Made by a program: the position numbers and the translations under genes
Notes under the pieces: generated by a model
Database searches by the model: none
Seen by the model: only the letters and a program-made list of their open reading frames with translations
Told to the model about the DNA's origin: nothing
Shown here: positions 13,281 through 26,277 of the stretch, one piece after another
Position numbering within the stretch: position 1 is the first letter of the stretch
How the letters are laid out: the number at the start of each line of letters is the position of its first letter
NCBI GenBank assembly: GCA_020226215.1
Contig: CM035235.1
Coordinates: forward strand, 55,209,511-55,273,510
Direction: 5' to 3'
Origin: Sindora glabra
Taxonomy: Eukaryota; Streptophyta; Magnoliopsida; Fabales; Fabaceae
Length of the DNA: 64,000 nucleotides

Positions 13281-16022
13281 TCACGCAAATGATGAAAAGG
13301 GTTAGTTTGGGCTTTGTTGCTCTCATGGGCCCATTTCCTCATGCGTCTTGTGGGCCCATGAAGCCTGTCCTCTTCTTGTTTGGTGTTTTTTTTAAGGAAA
13401 AATCAACCATTCCGAAGGACAAAATACGAACACAACCGGGCGATAGCAGAAAAAGACGAAGAGCAGAAATGATCATGCGAAAATCGATCCGGGGTGCCTT
13501 TTTTCGGAAAATGCACCGAATAAATATTAGAGCGACATATATAAAGTTCCTTTATTTAAAATTATACGTCTCAATAAATTAATAGTAAATTTTAAAATAA
13601 AAAATTATGTTTTTATCTCCTTAAGGTAGAGATCGAATTATGATTTTGCAGAAATTAAAGATAAAATGAAGTGATTCGGTGCTGTTTTGTTGTTTTTCTG
13701 AAGATCGAATGAAGCAGAAGAAATATGAAGATTGCTTTCACACGATAGAGGGCCGAAAGTCAAAATCGATGGCCATTTCTCAATCTGCTTCCGTTTCCAC
13801 AATCTTCAATGCTCCTCTCTCTATCTGAAGCTTTGGTTCTCAATGGTCACCGATTCGCATAATTAGCCAAAATATGTAGATCTGAAAAGGTGTTTTATCT
13901 GAGCAATTCAAGGGGGGAAGTTATGTTTCTGAGTCCATTTCTGCATCTGTCTCTGTCTCTCAGTGTTTTGCTTGCTTGAATTTTAATCTCAGCTCGTATT
14001 TCGCCGACCACAACAATAGGGTTCTAAATTAATTTATCTCAGCAGTCAGCACCATGAAAAAATTTTCAGTTCGTGATTAGGGTTGAATTCAATTTACTAA
14101 TTTTGTGGTGAAATTCCATTCGTAAAAATCAAATGGAGGATGAGTACATACACATTGCTTTGAATCACAGTTTATAACCGCAGTTTTTTACAATTTGCAC
14201 CAAAACAACCGTAATTATTCTCAAGGAATCACAATTTAGAACCAAACTATAAAGTGCATCTGTAGCAGAGTTAGAATCTTGTTTAATATTATAATGTCCA
14301 AATGAATTTCTTGGTCACTGAGAAAAGGTTGTCCTTAATAACATTTGCACATTTGTTTCAGAAATTTCAGATTATGTGTGAATATTATTTCTTGTCAATC
14401 ATTTATTTGTATATTCTTTCAGTGCGTGACAGTGAAGTATCCTATCTTTGAAGTTTCAAGTTTCAACACAATCTTTTTTGCAGTTTGTGTATAGTATGTT
14501 TCCTTTTTAGAATCTTTTATGATACTTTGAATTTAGAAATTATTCTAACTCTTTGGAAGAATTAGGAACTTCTGACACATTAGGAGCTGATTCCATTTGG
14601 AGGAGAAAATAAGAGGGTCTGTAGTATTATCTTTGCTAAAATAAACCAAAATAAGCAGATACTAAAAGAGAGGCCCCAATTTATTTTCCCCTTTTCACAT
14701 TTTCTTTAGTTTAAGTGTGTCTCTTCAGGCGTAAAGTACTTTGAAAATAGAATGACATCTGATACATTGCCTGCATTATCACTGACATGCAATGCTTACC
14801 CATACATTCTTGTGATGTAACTCTAATTTAGCTTCTTTTATACTTTGCCCTGTTACGTATTTTGTGAATCTAATATGTCATAAATTAACTCAGGTCTGAT
14901 TAATGTTTTGATCGTTAGTGAATATAATGATGGATTGTAAGGTATTTTTGCTTGTGACAGTTCTTTGAGTGTAACAGGTTTTTGCAAATTTGTTTCTTAT
15001 CTTTGTGAATATTTGTTTCTGTGGTAGAAGGGGTGTGCAATTGTGAACTAGTGTTGTCTAGTGCCTTGTTTGGAGTTGGTAAAACGATAGGAATGATAGA
15101 AAATCAAGGATTTTCTACTTTTCTTTCTCTATCTAGTTCACTTTCAGAAAAATAGCACCCATTATCTTCCACTCCTTTCGCTTTCTCCAAACAGATCATA
15201 ATTGTACAGTAAAGTGATTGCCTGTGAATTTTTTCTGAGCACAGCATTTATTTAATTTCTCTATCTCTTCTAGTTTTTGCCAAAGAGAAGCAATTAGAGC
15301 TTGGTTCCTATCTGGAAATTTAACGCTGTTTTCAGCAGAATAAAGCTATTGGAGCTGTGTATTTTAGTTTAATTGTTTTGAAGTGATCCCGCCAAAATTC
15401 CTGATCTAGTTCATGGTTTCTTGTTTATAAGTGAATTGGGACCAATATCTATTCCTCTTGGAGGACTTGTGAGAAAATAGAGGTACCATAAAAATTACTT
15501 GACACAGAACAGGGCAAAATTCAAATTTCACTTGCTGTGTTACTAACTTTTTCTCTCTGATTCGTGTGATTTTGATGACCTAATGGTCCCAGCTCCATCT
15601 AACTTTTATTTTCATTTTAAATTACACAATCTTTGTTTTTTTTCCTTTCTGGTAGTTGTAGGCCTAGGCTAACGAGAAAGGGAAAGCTATTCAGAATGAT
15701 TGAAATTGGCCTCGGTCTTTAAGAGGGGATTTCTCTCATAAGATTCTGATGCGTGCCTCCTTTCAAGGAGTAAGTCTCTTGTGAGCCAGTTTCACTACGT
15801 GACTAGCATCACTCGGGCAAAGGAGATAAATTTTCATTGGCAAGATTGGTTGGTGAGTTATTGCAGTTCACAGAAGGAAATCTTCCTATCATTTGGAGGA
15901 ACTTCAAAAGATGACACTGATTCACTCAATTGCCAAGTTCACTGCAAAAGTATGTTTGTTGAGCAACTTTGAGTGGGGATCCTAATGATGAAAACTAGAC
16001 TGAGTACTGAGGACATACATAC
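13281..16022. other. Less AT-rich, gene-like region without a clear CDS
   Basis: Composition is closer to transcribed plant DNA than the flanks. It has pyrimidine-rich tracts, a 97-codon plus-strand frame at 13289..13582, and a 13.7..14.1 kb stretch resembling a 5' UTR. No frame shows a domain I recognise, and the frames do not join convincingly across splice sites. It could be a non-coding transcript, an intron-rich UTR or a gene relic. A weak TGTTTGGAG inverted pair at about 15067 and 15190 may mark a small element. Confidence 0.3.
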
Positions 16023-16245
16023 CTTTAATGTGAACCTTCAACTTGTCCTTGATAGTGGGACTCTTGAAACTTTCGATTGCTTCCAAATAAACTGGTCGCT
16101 GGAATAGTAAAGTGGGATTGCTATGCCTGCAGTACTCTTCAGATGCCATTGTATATTTTTCGTCATACTTGAAAAACTTATGATTATACTCTGATTTAGG
16201 ATGGACGTATGTGATTAGATTTTCACATTTAAGGATTCTGGAGCG
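16023..16245 (-). pseudogene. Orphan exon-like segment, unrecognised protein
   Basis: On the minus strand an 89-codon frame (15982..16251) contains a segment bounded by a good acceptor (TTCATAAGAAATGTGCAG at its 5' side) and a good donor (AAAG followed by GTATGTATG). The bounded segment is 223 bases, giving about 74 residues that read like real protein: charged, without low complexity, with KFFKYDEKYTMASEEYCR in the middle and SPTIKDKLKVHIK at the end. I do not recognise the family. No partner exons with matching phase were found within a few kilobases, so this may be one exon of a decayed gene or a captured fragment. Confidence 0.3.
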
Positions 16246-17370
16246 CTGCACATTTCTTATGAAAAGTCTTCATGTGAAATCATGTGATATGCTGATTTAT
16301 AATTTGAAGACATGTTGGTTCATAATCCAAACAGGAATACTGAATTTTGCGTAGTAATTTGGTTATAAAATGATTTAAAAGTTTAAAGAAAGTGATGATA
16401 ATAGAAGAAATAGGATGAATAAATGGGAAAAATAAATAAATAACACAGACAGAGGACTTTGTCTTCTCTTTTATTTTTAATTTCAATCATTCGCAATAGT
16501 ACTTGACAATGGATAATCATATTGGTGTGGTTGTTAGGTCTGTGGGTGCTTAGATAAATCCAAGCTTGTAGCAAATAACGAGGCAACTATTGGTTATAGT
16601 CTTACAGAACAATAATCATACTAGTATGTTCTGGGAACAGCATCTTAATTTATTTTTTTGTAATTCATCAGGATGCTCAGTGACATTTTTGCCAAGGAAG
16701 CCAAAACTAGAAGCCAATTGGAAATTTATGTATGGGGGGAAAAAACTTTTGAATCAGGGGGCTGGTAATATTATATAGGGTACATTTTTTTCTTTGGCTG
16801 AAGAAGCTCCGTAAAAAATTAATGGGTTTCATTACATATAAGAGTAAATCACATAGTTGGCTCTTGAAAGCTCTTGAAAAATGGATGTTAGTTGATCAAA
16901 ATAAATTTTTAAAAGAATTTTAAAAGAAATCTAATGCGACTTTTATTTTTTTAAGGATCAATTGAATAGATTACTCTACAATTATTTGTAGTGGAGGAAA
17001 TCAATTGCAGGCATTTAAGATTCAATAAGTAAAATGATTGAGAGGGTTTAGGGGGTGTTCTTCTACCACTATCCTATAAGTATTGAAGATATTAGCGCTA
17101 GAGCTTATTATATTTTCAAAAATTATAAAATTAATTTATTAATTTTAACATATATTTTACCATGATTCCACATACACAGCACTATAATAATATTAGAATA
17201 TTTTTTTTCCAAATTGCCTTGGAATATTGGCTAACACCTGCACTTCCTGAGTGCAAGGGTGGTGCTTTCAAGAGATCAGGAATCTTAGTACTTCCAAAAA
17301 ATTTTAAATTTTAAAATTATATTAATATTACGTAATTATATGAAAAATTTTTCACATAAATCATTTGACT
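16246..17370. other. Intergenic; no supported feature
   Basis: Only overlapping short frames (60-68 codons) occur, with no domain or splice support. Confidence 0.4.
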
Positions 17371-17379
17371 CTTTTAATT

Positions 17380-17552
17380 GGTGCTTGCTACGGTACCCTG
17401 AGGGGTTTGGTGCCCGGGGTGGTGTGGCAAAATACAAGCCACTGGATGAGATTACAAAAGTCTTAGCATTGACTTAGTAATCTCATCCAGTGACTTGTAT
17501 TTTGCCACACTACTCCAGGCACCAAACCCCTCAGGGTACCGTAGAATTCAAC
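17380..17552. mobile_element. Foldback MITE, Mutator-like, copy 1
   Basis: The 173-bp unit folds almost end to end. The left arm CTACGGTACCCTGAGGGG and onward pairs with the right arm ending CCCCTCAGGGTACCGTAG, and the pairing continues through GGCAAAATACAAG and GGATGAGATTAC to a loop of about 30 bases. It is flanked by a perfect 9-bp direct repeat, CTTTTAATT (17371..17379 and 17553..17561), the length typical of Mutator-superfamily insertions. It has no coding capacity. The near-perfect arms suggest a fairly recent insertion or a structure that could give a hairpin RNA. Confidence 0.88.
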
Positions 17553-17561
17553 CTTTTAATT

Positions 17562-18508
17562 TTGTTTTACTCTTTAATATCTCAATTTTAGGTTAAGCTC
17601 CCCGCCTGCCTTAATATAATCTGCTATTTCATTGTCAAGTTGGTTGAAATGAACTTGTGCTGAAATTGAGCCACTTACCTGTTATCCTTTGGTCGACCAA
17701 AGTTGGTTTTTGCGTTTTTATTTTTAATTAGGTATTTTTTATCAAATTCGAAAGTTTCTTAACTAGGAAGCTAACACAAGGCTCCACATTCAGTGGATCA
17801 TATGGAGACAAAGGTAGCTGCATTTAGGTTGTACAAGTAGAGAAGTCCTATTTACTTTACAATTATTATTATTATTAGTGCATCCTAAAATCATGGCATA
17901 TATGTTTCTGGAAGGAATCGATAGATTAACTGGGGCATTTAATTGTGTTGAAATTTTGAATAATGGATAGAATTCAATTAAGAGAGGCAGATAATCTCAT
18001 CTGTGCAATGACAAGAAATTCTTTCTTGTCCATTAGGTATAAAATTTGTGGGTGCACTAACATGGGAAAAATTTAAACAAAGTTACTTAAGGAATTAGTG
18101 ATTATATTACTTTTTTTTAATAAAAATGAAATAACAAATTTTTATTGGTAGTAGCACATCACATATGTATCCAGTAGATAGAAAAAAATATTTTATGCAA
18201 TGATATTTGATATTATATTAGAATTCCATTTCCTCAACGTCTTAAATTTGAATCCAAGATGTTGCATATGTTAAAATAGTTTGTAACTTTTATAATTACA
18301 AAATTAATAAAAATTCAAGTAACAAGTAAATCAATATTAATTTTTCATTCTGCTAATAAAGTCAATCCATACTCCAATTTGGCGCTGAGAAGGTCCAGTG
18401 AGAAATTACATCCCTTGAATCAAGCCTAAGTGCAAATGAGCAATGGAATGGCACTATTTAATCCAAGACAATATTAATTAATTGGCATTAGAATTTTTTA
18501 ATCCTAAC
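17562..18508. other. Intergenic; no supported feature
   Basis: No coding frame, RNA gene or bounded repeat was found. Confidence 0.4.
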
Positions 18509-18511
18509 TAA

Positions 18512-19195
18512 GGCTTCGTTTCACATAAGTAATTGGTAAGTTAGTTAATAGCTGATAATTAATAAATTAATTAAAGTATTTCATAAAAATTAAATATTGA
18601 ATTAGTTGAAATTACAAAAATAATATAAAAGGACATATTAATAGAAATAGAGATATAATTAAAATAATTTATATTTATCTAAAAAATTAAATTATATTAA
18701 CATAATTAAAAAATTTTAAATAAAAATATAATATTTAATATTTAATTAATTATATTTTATAAACTTATATATCTATTTACTTATATAATTTTTATTTTAT
18801 TATTTATTATAAAATTATAATTACTTAAAATATAATTAATTATATTTTATGATATTATTTATTTACATATATATTTATATATTTATAATTTAAAATTAAG
18901 ATATAATTAGATTAAAATTAAATTAATTATATTTTATAAAAATTATTTAGATTTATATTATAAAGGATATGGATTGTAAATTAATAAAAAGAATGAGGAT
19001 AGATTTGGAAAGAATTTAAAAAAGTAATAACTTATAAATTATAAGTTACTCTAAGTAACTTATTAAATCAGAATTTATAAATTATTTTAGATACTTTATA
19101 AGTTAATGCGAGAAATACTTCTAGAATTTAACTTATAATTTATTAACTAAGTTAATAAACTATAAGTTAACTTATTTATTACACAAAATAAGGCC
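18512..19195. mobile_element. Tourist-like (PIF/Harbinger) MITE, copy 1
   Basis: The left end GGCTTCGTTTCACATAAGTA and the reverse complement of the right end, GGCCTTATTTTGTGTAATAA, form imperfect terminal inverted repeats. The element is flanked by TAA on both sides (18509..18511 and 19196..19198), the target size and sequence class used by PIF/Harbinger elements. The 684-bp interior is extremely AT-rich and non-coding. A homologous copy in the opposite orientation lies at 55194..55912. Confidence 0.8.
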
Positions 19196-21329
19196 TAAGA
19201 ATCAGGCATTCAAAATTCAATTTCTAATTATTATGAAGGTACATCTAATTACAATTAAAAAAACTAATTAACTAATTAACACACCAGTTTTGATATTATA
19301 ATCAAGGACCACTTAACCTCTAAGCCAAATATTTCAAACTAAGATTTGATCATATTCAATAATGTTAGAGGGTAACTTCCATGATGATAATCCTTAAAAA
19401 TAGGTACTTTCTATAAATTTACAATTTTTATAAAGAAATAAAAAAGAAGTTAATATATGTTGCAAAATAATAATATTATATACATTAAAAATAGAATTTT
19501 AAAATTAAATTTTGAATATAAAATAGTAGATAAATTTATAAAATTTAAGATATACAAAATTTAAGATTCATTTTTAAATTTTATTTTTAGTATAAATAAT
19601 ATTTTTGTTTGCAAAACATGTAGAGTGGCATTAAGTATCATCATTGAGAAAAAATGATATTCTTTTTTGTAAAGTAACAATTTTTTTTATAAAAAGATAA
19701 CATTTTAAATTTGTGAAAACATTCTAATAATATCTCTTAACCTTTGCTTGGTTAGAGTAGAAAATAGGGAAAAAAGAAATTAGAAGAGAAAAAAAAGTGG
19801 AGATAAGTTATTTTTCCTAGGTGTGCTTGGTTAGAGGCGCAAATAGGCGAGAAAGAAGATAAAAGAAAAAATGTTGTGTTTGATTATGAGAGAAGAGAGA
19901 GGAGGAAAAAATAGGGGATTAATATATTGTTTATATCATTTAAATGTAAATTAGAAAGTTAAGAGGCAATAAAAATTATTAATATAAAATGTTCATGACA
20001 CTATCTCTGCAAAAAATTTAATATAAATTACATTATCAATACTTCAAACTTGTACAAAGTTTATATCAACCCACTTATTAAGTAAATAATAAAATATAAA
20101 TAATTTCAAATAAATTAATTGTATATTACGTAACCCTTATTTTTTAATTTAGTAGTCATCTTAATTAACAAAAATACAACAAAATAATAGAAACAAATCA
20201 ATAGGTATTTAATAAAATAGATTAGATTACAAATCCTAAAAAATAATTAGATATAATTAAGGTTTATGCATATATAAATTTATATGATAAAATTAAAGGA
20301 ACATGAATTTATGTATTTTGATATTGTTTTCTAAATGGTCCAAAATTAAATTACAAAAAATATAAGAAATTACAACTATAGTAGTATCAATAGCTTAATA
20401 TAAAAAAAATAATTATAAAAACCTCATTGGAAGATCATGTAGAAAATTCGCCCGGAAAGTGTAATCTCTAATGAAAATTTACTTCTTATACAAATCAAAT
20501 ATTTCATAATATGAACAACAATAATAATAATCCTTACTCAATGATGTTCAATCCAACTGCTAAATGGGTTGTTGCAAGAAGAGAATTCAAACTCCTAAAA
20601 TTGTCAACACATGGCACAACCCAAATTTATAGAAAAGATGTAAATTTTATGATGTTCCCTGTGCTGACAATCATTTATAGCAGTTTTTCACCATTCAGTT
20701 GATAAAACAAGGTCAAGTCTCCACAATTTACAATAATACAACATTTTTAATCAACATGTTTAGAACTACAGCTATGTTTTAGATACATACAAATAGGGTA
20801 AACAACAATGAACAATTTGTCTAGCATATAATTCAATATTGTGAAGAAACATAATGCTCGAGTGGTAATATAATTAGACGACCAATGTTATAGTAATGCA
20901 ATATTCAGGTGCCTTCATATTTTATGCTACACATTATATCATATGAGGTTATGAGTGATCCACAACCTTTGCAGCAAATTGGCCTTCCAAAATTTTGAAA
21001 TAATTGGTTCTTAGCAGTGACCTATCGTTAACAAAACAACACAATCATACATTTAACAAAAGTTATGGTTGCAATTATGATAATAGTTAAGGACATATTG
21101 AAATACTTGGTTCTTTAACCATTTCATTGTACAAACACTTGACTAATCATGTTCTATTAACTACAAATATCGCAACAAGGAGTTGGCATAAGTTGTTTCA
21201 TTCACATTCGCCTTATAAGCTACCACATGCATAAAAAGTAATAAGAAATATTAGATACATACATACTTAGAAAACAACACACCAAATGTGCAAGTACTTC
21301 AAAATAAACCTACATCCTTCATAATTTCG

Positions 21330-22195
21330 TATAGAAGTTCTAACACATCTCCTTTGACACGTTAAAAAATTATTGCTTGGTGTCCTCATTTGAGCATAGG
21401 AAATGATAGCTTTCCTTTTGATACCCTTAGAAGATGATGTTTCCTGTGATTGATTTCCCTGTGATTAATTTGAACCACCACTTATAGTTAATTTCCTTGC
21501 GATTGATTTAAATCACTACCTATAGGACTATAGGTGACCATGTTGCCTGCAGAGCTTAGGCCTTCATTTACCCAATGAAAGTTAGAATTTGACATGCCAT
21601 CGAAACAATCATTTAAGTCAAAGTTTTTCCTCTTCTAGCATTACACTTTGTCTCTTGCACTCTTATCTCGTTCACCAGTTAGTCTATTTTATTAAATAGA
21701 TCCATTAATTTATCATAGTTGTTTATTAGGGTTTTCCTTAATTTCTGTGCTTTAAGCTTCTTTTGCATTTTACAACCATAATTAGTAATATCAATACTTT
21801 AGGAATAATTTAAAACTCATTGCCCATTAACAATAAACATATGGTTTAAATAGTAATTCTTTGTCAACTTCCTTTATTTCACTTAGAAAATTACCTTTAT
21901 GATCTCTTCCCACACCTCAGGTTCTGCTTCAAACAGTCGGGTTATGGGATTCCACCCGATTTCACTCCACATGTAAAATAAATCATAACATTCATTAAAT
22001 GTTCTTTCAATGTTTTCATTCTATTTTTAATATGTTGCTTTTGCAAAAAGGGTTCTATCATTGCCTTCAATGTATTCACCACAGTGACATTCGCATAAGA
22101 GGTAAAGGTACTATCCAGTCTATTTCCTTTATGAACTTCCTCTAGCAATACATCTAACAATACAGTATTCATCTCTATTGTCCATCATAGGTTAT
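21330..22195 (-). pseudogene. Myb/SANT-like DNA-binding protein of the Harbinger element (ORF1), decayed
   Basis: The minus strand reads WTIEMNTVLLDVLLEEVHKG, then a KNRMKTLKEHL segment, and after a frame change SEIGWNPITRLFEAEPEVWEE followed by IIK. This is the order found in plant Myb/SANT-like proteins that pair with Harbinger transposases: a tryptophan-led helix, the KNRxKTLK recognition region, and a WNP...WEE segment. The uninterrupted part is 76 codons (21942..22172). Several stops and at least one frameshift break the rest. In active elements this protein helps bring the transposase to the nucleus and the element ends. It lies downstream of the transposase on the same strand. Confidence 0.75.
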
Positions 22196-22599
22196 CTTTA
22201 AAGGAACTCCCTCATTTCTCTAATATTTTATTCTTGAACATGATTTAATCTGCAAATTGCCACATAAACCAATATCAGTACACAAGCTACAAATAGGAAA
22301 GTGATAATCAAGGGGAATGGCATGTAAACTTGGTATGTAGTCTATAACAAAGTAAAATGATAGCAATCAGCAAACTTGCATTACTATCTAATTATAAACC
22401 AATATATATACAAGACATCTACTATATATAGGAAATGTAATAGTCATAACTTGTAATATGATTTAATATACATATAAATAGATAATACAATTATATACAA
22501 GTGCAATCAGAACTCCAAGATCTTCAAAAATACAACAGATTACATAATGTTACATGGTTAACAAAATAAATCTATGTAAAGCTCTCCTTATATCATTCC

Positions 22600-23790
22600 A
22601 CATTTAATTTGTTATACTCTCTCTCAAGAGAAATCCTTATGTGTAGTCTTCCTCTGAGTTACATGCATTATGATCTCCATGGTCATCTCTAACATTCTGG
22701 AGTATCTCACGGTTCACTTCCTCAATCAGATACTCATTGGGATCAACATCTATCAAGAAGTTATGTAATATGCAATAGGCAATAGCAATGTCGAACATGA
22801 TCTCTAAGGAGTAATACAGTTATGTACCACTAACTATTATTGGGAACCTTTTTTTTAAAACTCCAAACATTCTTTCAATGACATTTCTCAAACTTGCATG
22901 TCACAAATTGAAAAGTTCTTTTACATTTCCAGGATCACACGTTGAGTACTCCTTTAGATGGTAATGTACATCTCTATACAATGTGAGAACCTCACCTTTT
23001 AGTGGATATCTTGCATCTCCTAGGTAATATTTGCCTAACATATATGAAAGTTATGTGAATAAATGTAATATAACATACTTTTATGTAATTTCATTAGCTA
23101 TAATTTTCCTCCTAATATAGCATACTTACCTATAGAAATTCTAAGTCTATCTCCTCTCTTACTTAAGGTATGCTTCAGAATTCTAGAATCAGATGCAGTG
23201 CCTTCTCAACTGGCTAGCACATAAGTGAATCTCATATTAAATATGCAAGCAACCAAGACATTTTAGGTGGGGAAGTCTTTCCTACCTCAAAAGTGAGGGG
23301 CATCTTTATTTGGTACTTTTACCTGTATATACGTCCCACCTATAACTTCAATACAATCCTGTATTTTTAAATTATAATAAACCTTATGATGTTAAAGTTA
23401 GAGAGAACCTAAAACTAGAAGTATACATTAATATATTTTATCATATATGCACTATTGTCTTACCTTGAAACAAGGATAAAACCTTCTATTATTAAATATT
23501 TGTTAAGGAACTTCTGATGCTGAAGGTTGCACAAGGTACTCACCTTCCAATGAAATAATGGCTTGTAAAATATTGTGAAAATAATGACTTATTGTTTCCT
23601 TTGATTGGTGGAAAAAGAAAGACACAATTTTATGCTTCACATTACGGGATAAAATGTGTAAAAACTTAGCAACTTGCTCTTCTATTGTAGTATGTACATT
23701 ATCCCTCACCTTGTTGGTTCCTCTCAATTTCTTGCACAATTGAAGGAACGCACAAGGACTCATACATATCACATAATGACATTGATTAGT
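22600..23790 (-). pseudogene. PIF/Harbinger transposase (ORF2), decayed
   Basis: The N-terminal segment (23503..23772, 89 codons uninterrupted) reads MSPCAFLQLCKKLRGTNKVR and later FFFHQSKETISHYFHNILQA, the helical region preceding the DDE domain in plant Harbinger transposases. An intron-like gap follows. The catalytic domain then appears in pieces: QDCIEVIGGTYIQVKV near 23310..23360, EGTASDSRILKH near 23170..23205, YYLGDARYPLKGEVLTLYRD near 22965..23025, and HASLRNVIERMFGVLKKRFP near 22850..22910. The first acidic residue of the triad, normally D in DGT, is G here (IGGTY). The middle D (GDARY) and the E (NVIERMFG) are present. In-frame stops occur after DAPHF and elsewhere. The protein is therefore inactive. 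Confidence 0.85.
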
Positions 23791-23958
23791 TGTTAGTCAA
23801 TTATGCATAAGTTGTTGTCACATTTCATCCCTTTTGCTTTCCCATACAATACTTGGTGCATGAATAAGGGTTATTACATGGTTAACAAGTGCATAGAATG
23901 CATAATAATGCACATTAATTCAACAATGCACATTTGCCATCCCATTCTCCACTCCTCA

Positions 23959-23960
<2 letters not shown>

Positions 23961-24013
<53 letters not shown>
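23961..24013. repeat. (AT)n microsatellite inside the Harbinger element
   Basis: About 26 AT units. The isoleucine/tyrosine repeat in the overlapping 98-codon plus-strand frame is a translation of this tract. Confidence 0.95.
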
Positions 24014-24017
<4 letters not shown>

Positions 24018-25687
24018 CAACTACTTTAATTCATATTGCTCATCAAATATATCGTCATTTTCACCTTCCATTATTAATCATATAAGAAATAGAAAGTAGC
24101 CATGTTGATTTCAATTCCTAAGTAGGAAAATTATAAATAGCAAGTATGACAAGACTTCAACACTTACTGATGGTTAATAACTCTATATGCAAAGGAAAAT
24201 CCCTTCTCCCTGACAACCATGGTACAATATGCTATGCACTCTAGTGCAGTATGACAACAAAATAGAGTGAAATAACTTATGCTTGTTTGAAGAAATGTTT
24301 GGAAGAAAAGCTCATTGGGAAAATGGAAAGATATTCCACTTTGCAATAATACAATCTGCACTAATGCATGATAATAACAAAGGTAAGTAAGGTAAAATGT
24401 AGTAAATGTAGCTGGTATCAACCCCATATCAATATATGGATAATAAATATGAATTTTATATTTTTTAATGCAATTTGAGAGTGGACACATTTCTTATATT
24501 AATTGAAATATGGATTTTAGTTGCCAAAGATCTTGTACGACTTCCATTATTAAAATTCATATAATAACTAAAGAAGAACATTTCCTTCGATCATATGAAG
24601 CATGCAACAACTATTTATGCAATAGATGATGAATTAAGGGCATAAATTATGTGATGTGGTTACAATGTTTTAAAAATAATTTTTAGGTTTCAAATAGATT
24701 ATGAGTATATTAAATTATTATAAATATGTAAATAATGGATTCCATCCTTTACATTAATAAAAGAGATAGGAAGCATATCAAAAAATTGAAGACATATATT
24801 AATTAAGTAGAAATATGTAAATCATCTTAATTGACTTGTTAGAAGTAGTAATTAATTATGACCTCACCTTTACTTCATTTCAATTTGTAATTTTACATAA
24901 TACTCATACGAAAATTATATGAAAAAATACTTAAACATTTGGGAGAAATTGTAAAAATATAACAAGCACTCATGTGAGAAAAGAAAAATAAATAAATACA
25001 AGGGAAAAATTCTATAATTTAATCTATATTTGTTACAAAATTAAAAAAAAATAGAAAAAAAATTAGGATTCGGGCTTGTGACCTACATGTTGGATCACCC
25101 ATGGATCTAGGTCGGACCCACAAGTGACCCGCTTACAGGTCAGAGATCTGACCTTCCATCTAATAGGAGTTCCTACTAGAGTGTTGAGTTCTCTCTACGC
25201 CAACCGAATTGACCTCCCACTACTTCTGAAGTGATGTCGGTTATTAGGAGGAACATAATGCCACCAATTAAAGCAGTGACAGCAAATGGACAACATGGAA
25301 CCTTCAAAAGAAAAGCAAGAATAGCAAAACGCCAAAATGATACTTTAAGCAAGAAGAACTCATCGGAAGAGAATAAGATCGCAAGATTAGCTGGTGATTC
25401 TGGCAACTAGAGGATGTGGTCGTTGCTTAGCTTCAAGCACAAGAGAGAAAATTAGACCGCAACTGCTGCTTGAGCGACCAACGCTTGGATTGTGCAAACT
25501 TCTCTCCTCTTTTCTTCACACATTTAAGGAGAAAAATAAGAGTGGACTCCACCATATAATTTTTGCCTTAATTTCTCTTCCTCCCTATTTTCTATAATTA
25601 TCTAAGTGAGAGAAAACAAGAATTTCTCTGTACTTTTCTGGGATATAACTTCTTTCCCCTCTATTTTATCCTGAAACATACAAAGGG
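24014..25687. other. Leader portion of the Harbinger element
   Basis: Two short frames (24164..24490 and 25176..25406, both minus) lie here with no recognised domain. The stretch 25070..25600 is less AT-rich than its flanks, as is common for the 5' leader of an autonomous element. No additional gene is supported. Confidence 0.4.
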
Positions 25688-25690
25688 TTA

Positions 25691-26269
25691 AAAAAATGTT
25701 CATTTTTCCACGGTGATAAGAGAACACATTTTATAAGGTAGAACAACCGAAAAGGAACTGGGGGGTGTAGTGTCCAAACAAGCTTGAAAAGGATTCCTTT
25801 TTAGACTAAAATTAAATAGTCAAATAAAAAGAAAAAAAATATCTGTATGCTCAAGTTATGACACGTATAAAAAAATAGTTACAAATTTTAATATATTTTA
25901 AATTGAAAAATATTATTTTTAATCAATGAGTTATATAAAATTAATTTATTAACAATCAAATTAATAATTAACTTAAAATAGTAACTAGTTCTTTTTAAGG
26001 ATTTAAATTTGAAATAATATAAATTAATTTTACTCTATCACATGCTTATATTAATTAAAATGTTTTAATAATTTGTTTTTATTAACTAATAATAAATTAA
26101 ATTTAAATTTATCTTTTGAAAATAAAAAATATATTAAAATTAAAATTAAAATATTATAATATTCCTAATAAAAATGCTAATTTTTTAATTGGGGCACACG
26201 TGCAATTGGTCAGAGTCTGACATGATAAGATGAAGAGTTAACTATTTGAGGTACCATCCTTTTCTTGCT
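25691..26269. other. AT-rich spacer
   Basis: No coding frame or bounded repeat was found. Confidence 0.4.
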
Positions 26270-26277
26270 TTCTTTGA

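Larger units (their letters stand above)
19740..25687 (-). mobile_element. PIF/Harbinger transposon, near full length, inactive
   Basis: The left end reads ACCTTTGCTTGGTTAGAGTA and the reverse complement of the right end reads CCCTTTGTATGTTTCAGGAT. Both then continue into similar AAAATAG-GGGAAA text. A TTA lies immediately outside each end (19737..19739 and 25688..25690), the canonical Harbinger target. Inside, on the minus strand, are a decayed transposase (about 22600..23790) and a decayed Myb/SANT-like protein (about 21330..22195), the two proteins that act together in this superfamily. The region from 23.8 kb to the right end would be the 5' leader. The subterminal TGCTTGGTTAGAG motif near the left end is repeated at about 19822, with a looser form near 19874. 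Disabling changes in both ORFs make it non-autonomous today. Confidence 0.8.

Noticed and set aside
13289..13582. A 97-aa plus-strand frame with a basic C-terminal half
   Set aside because: No recognised domain, and its codons run into AT-rich low-complexity sequence at the end. It was kept only as part of a gene-like region.
15058..15198. Small inverted pair with TGTTTGGAG arms
   Set aside because: The arms match for only about nine bases and no target duplication was found, so it could be chance.
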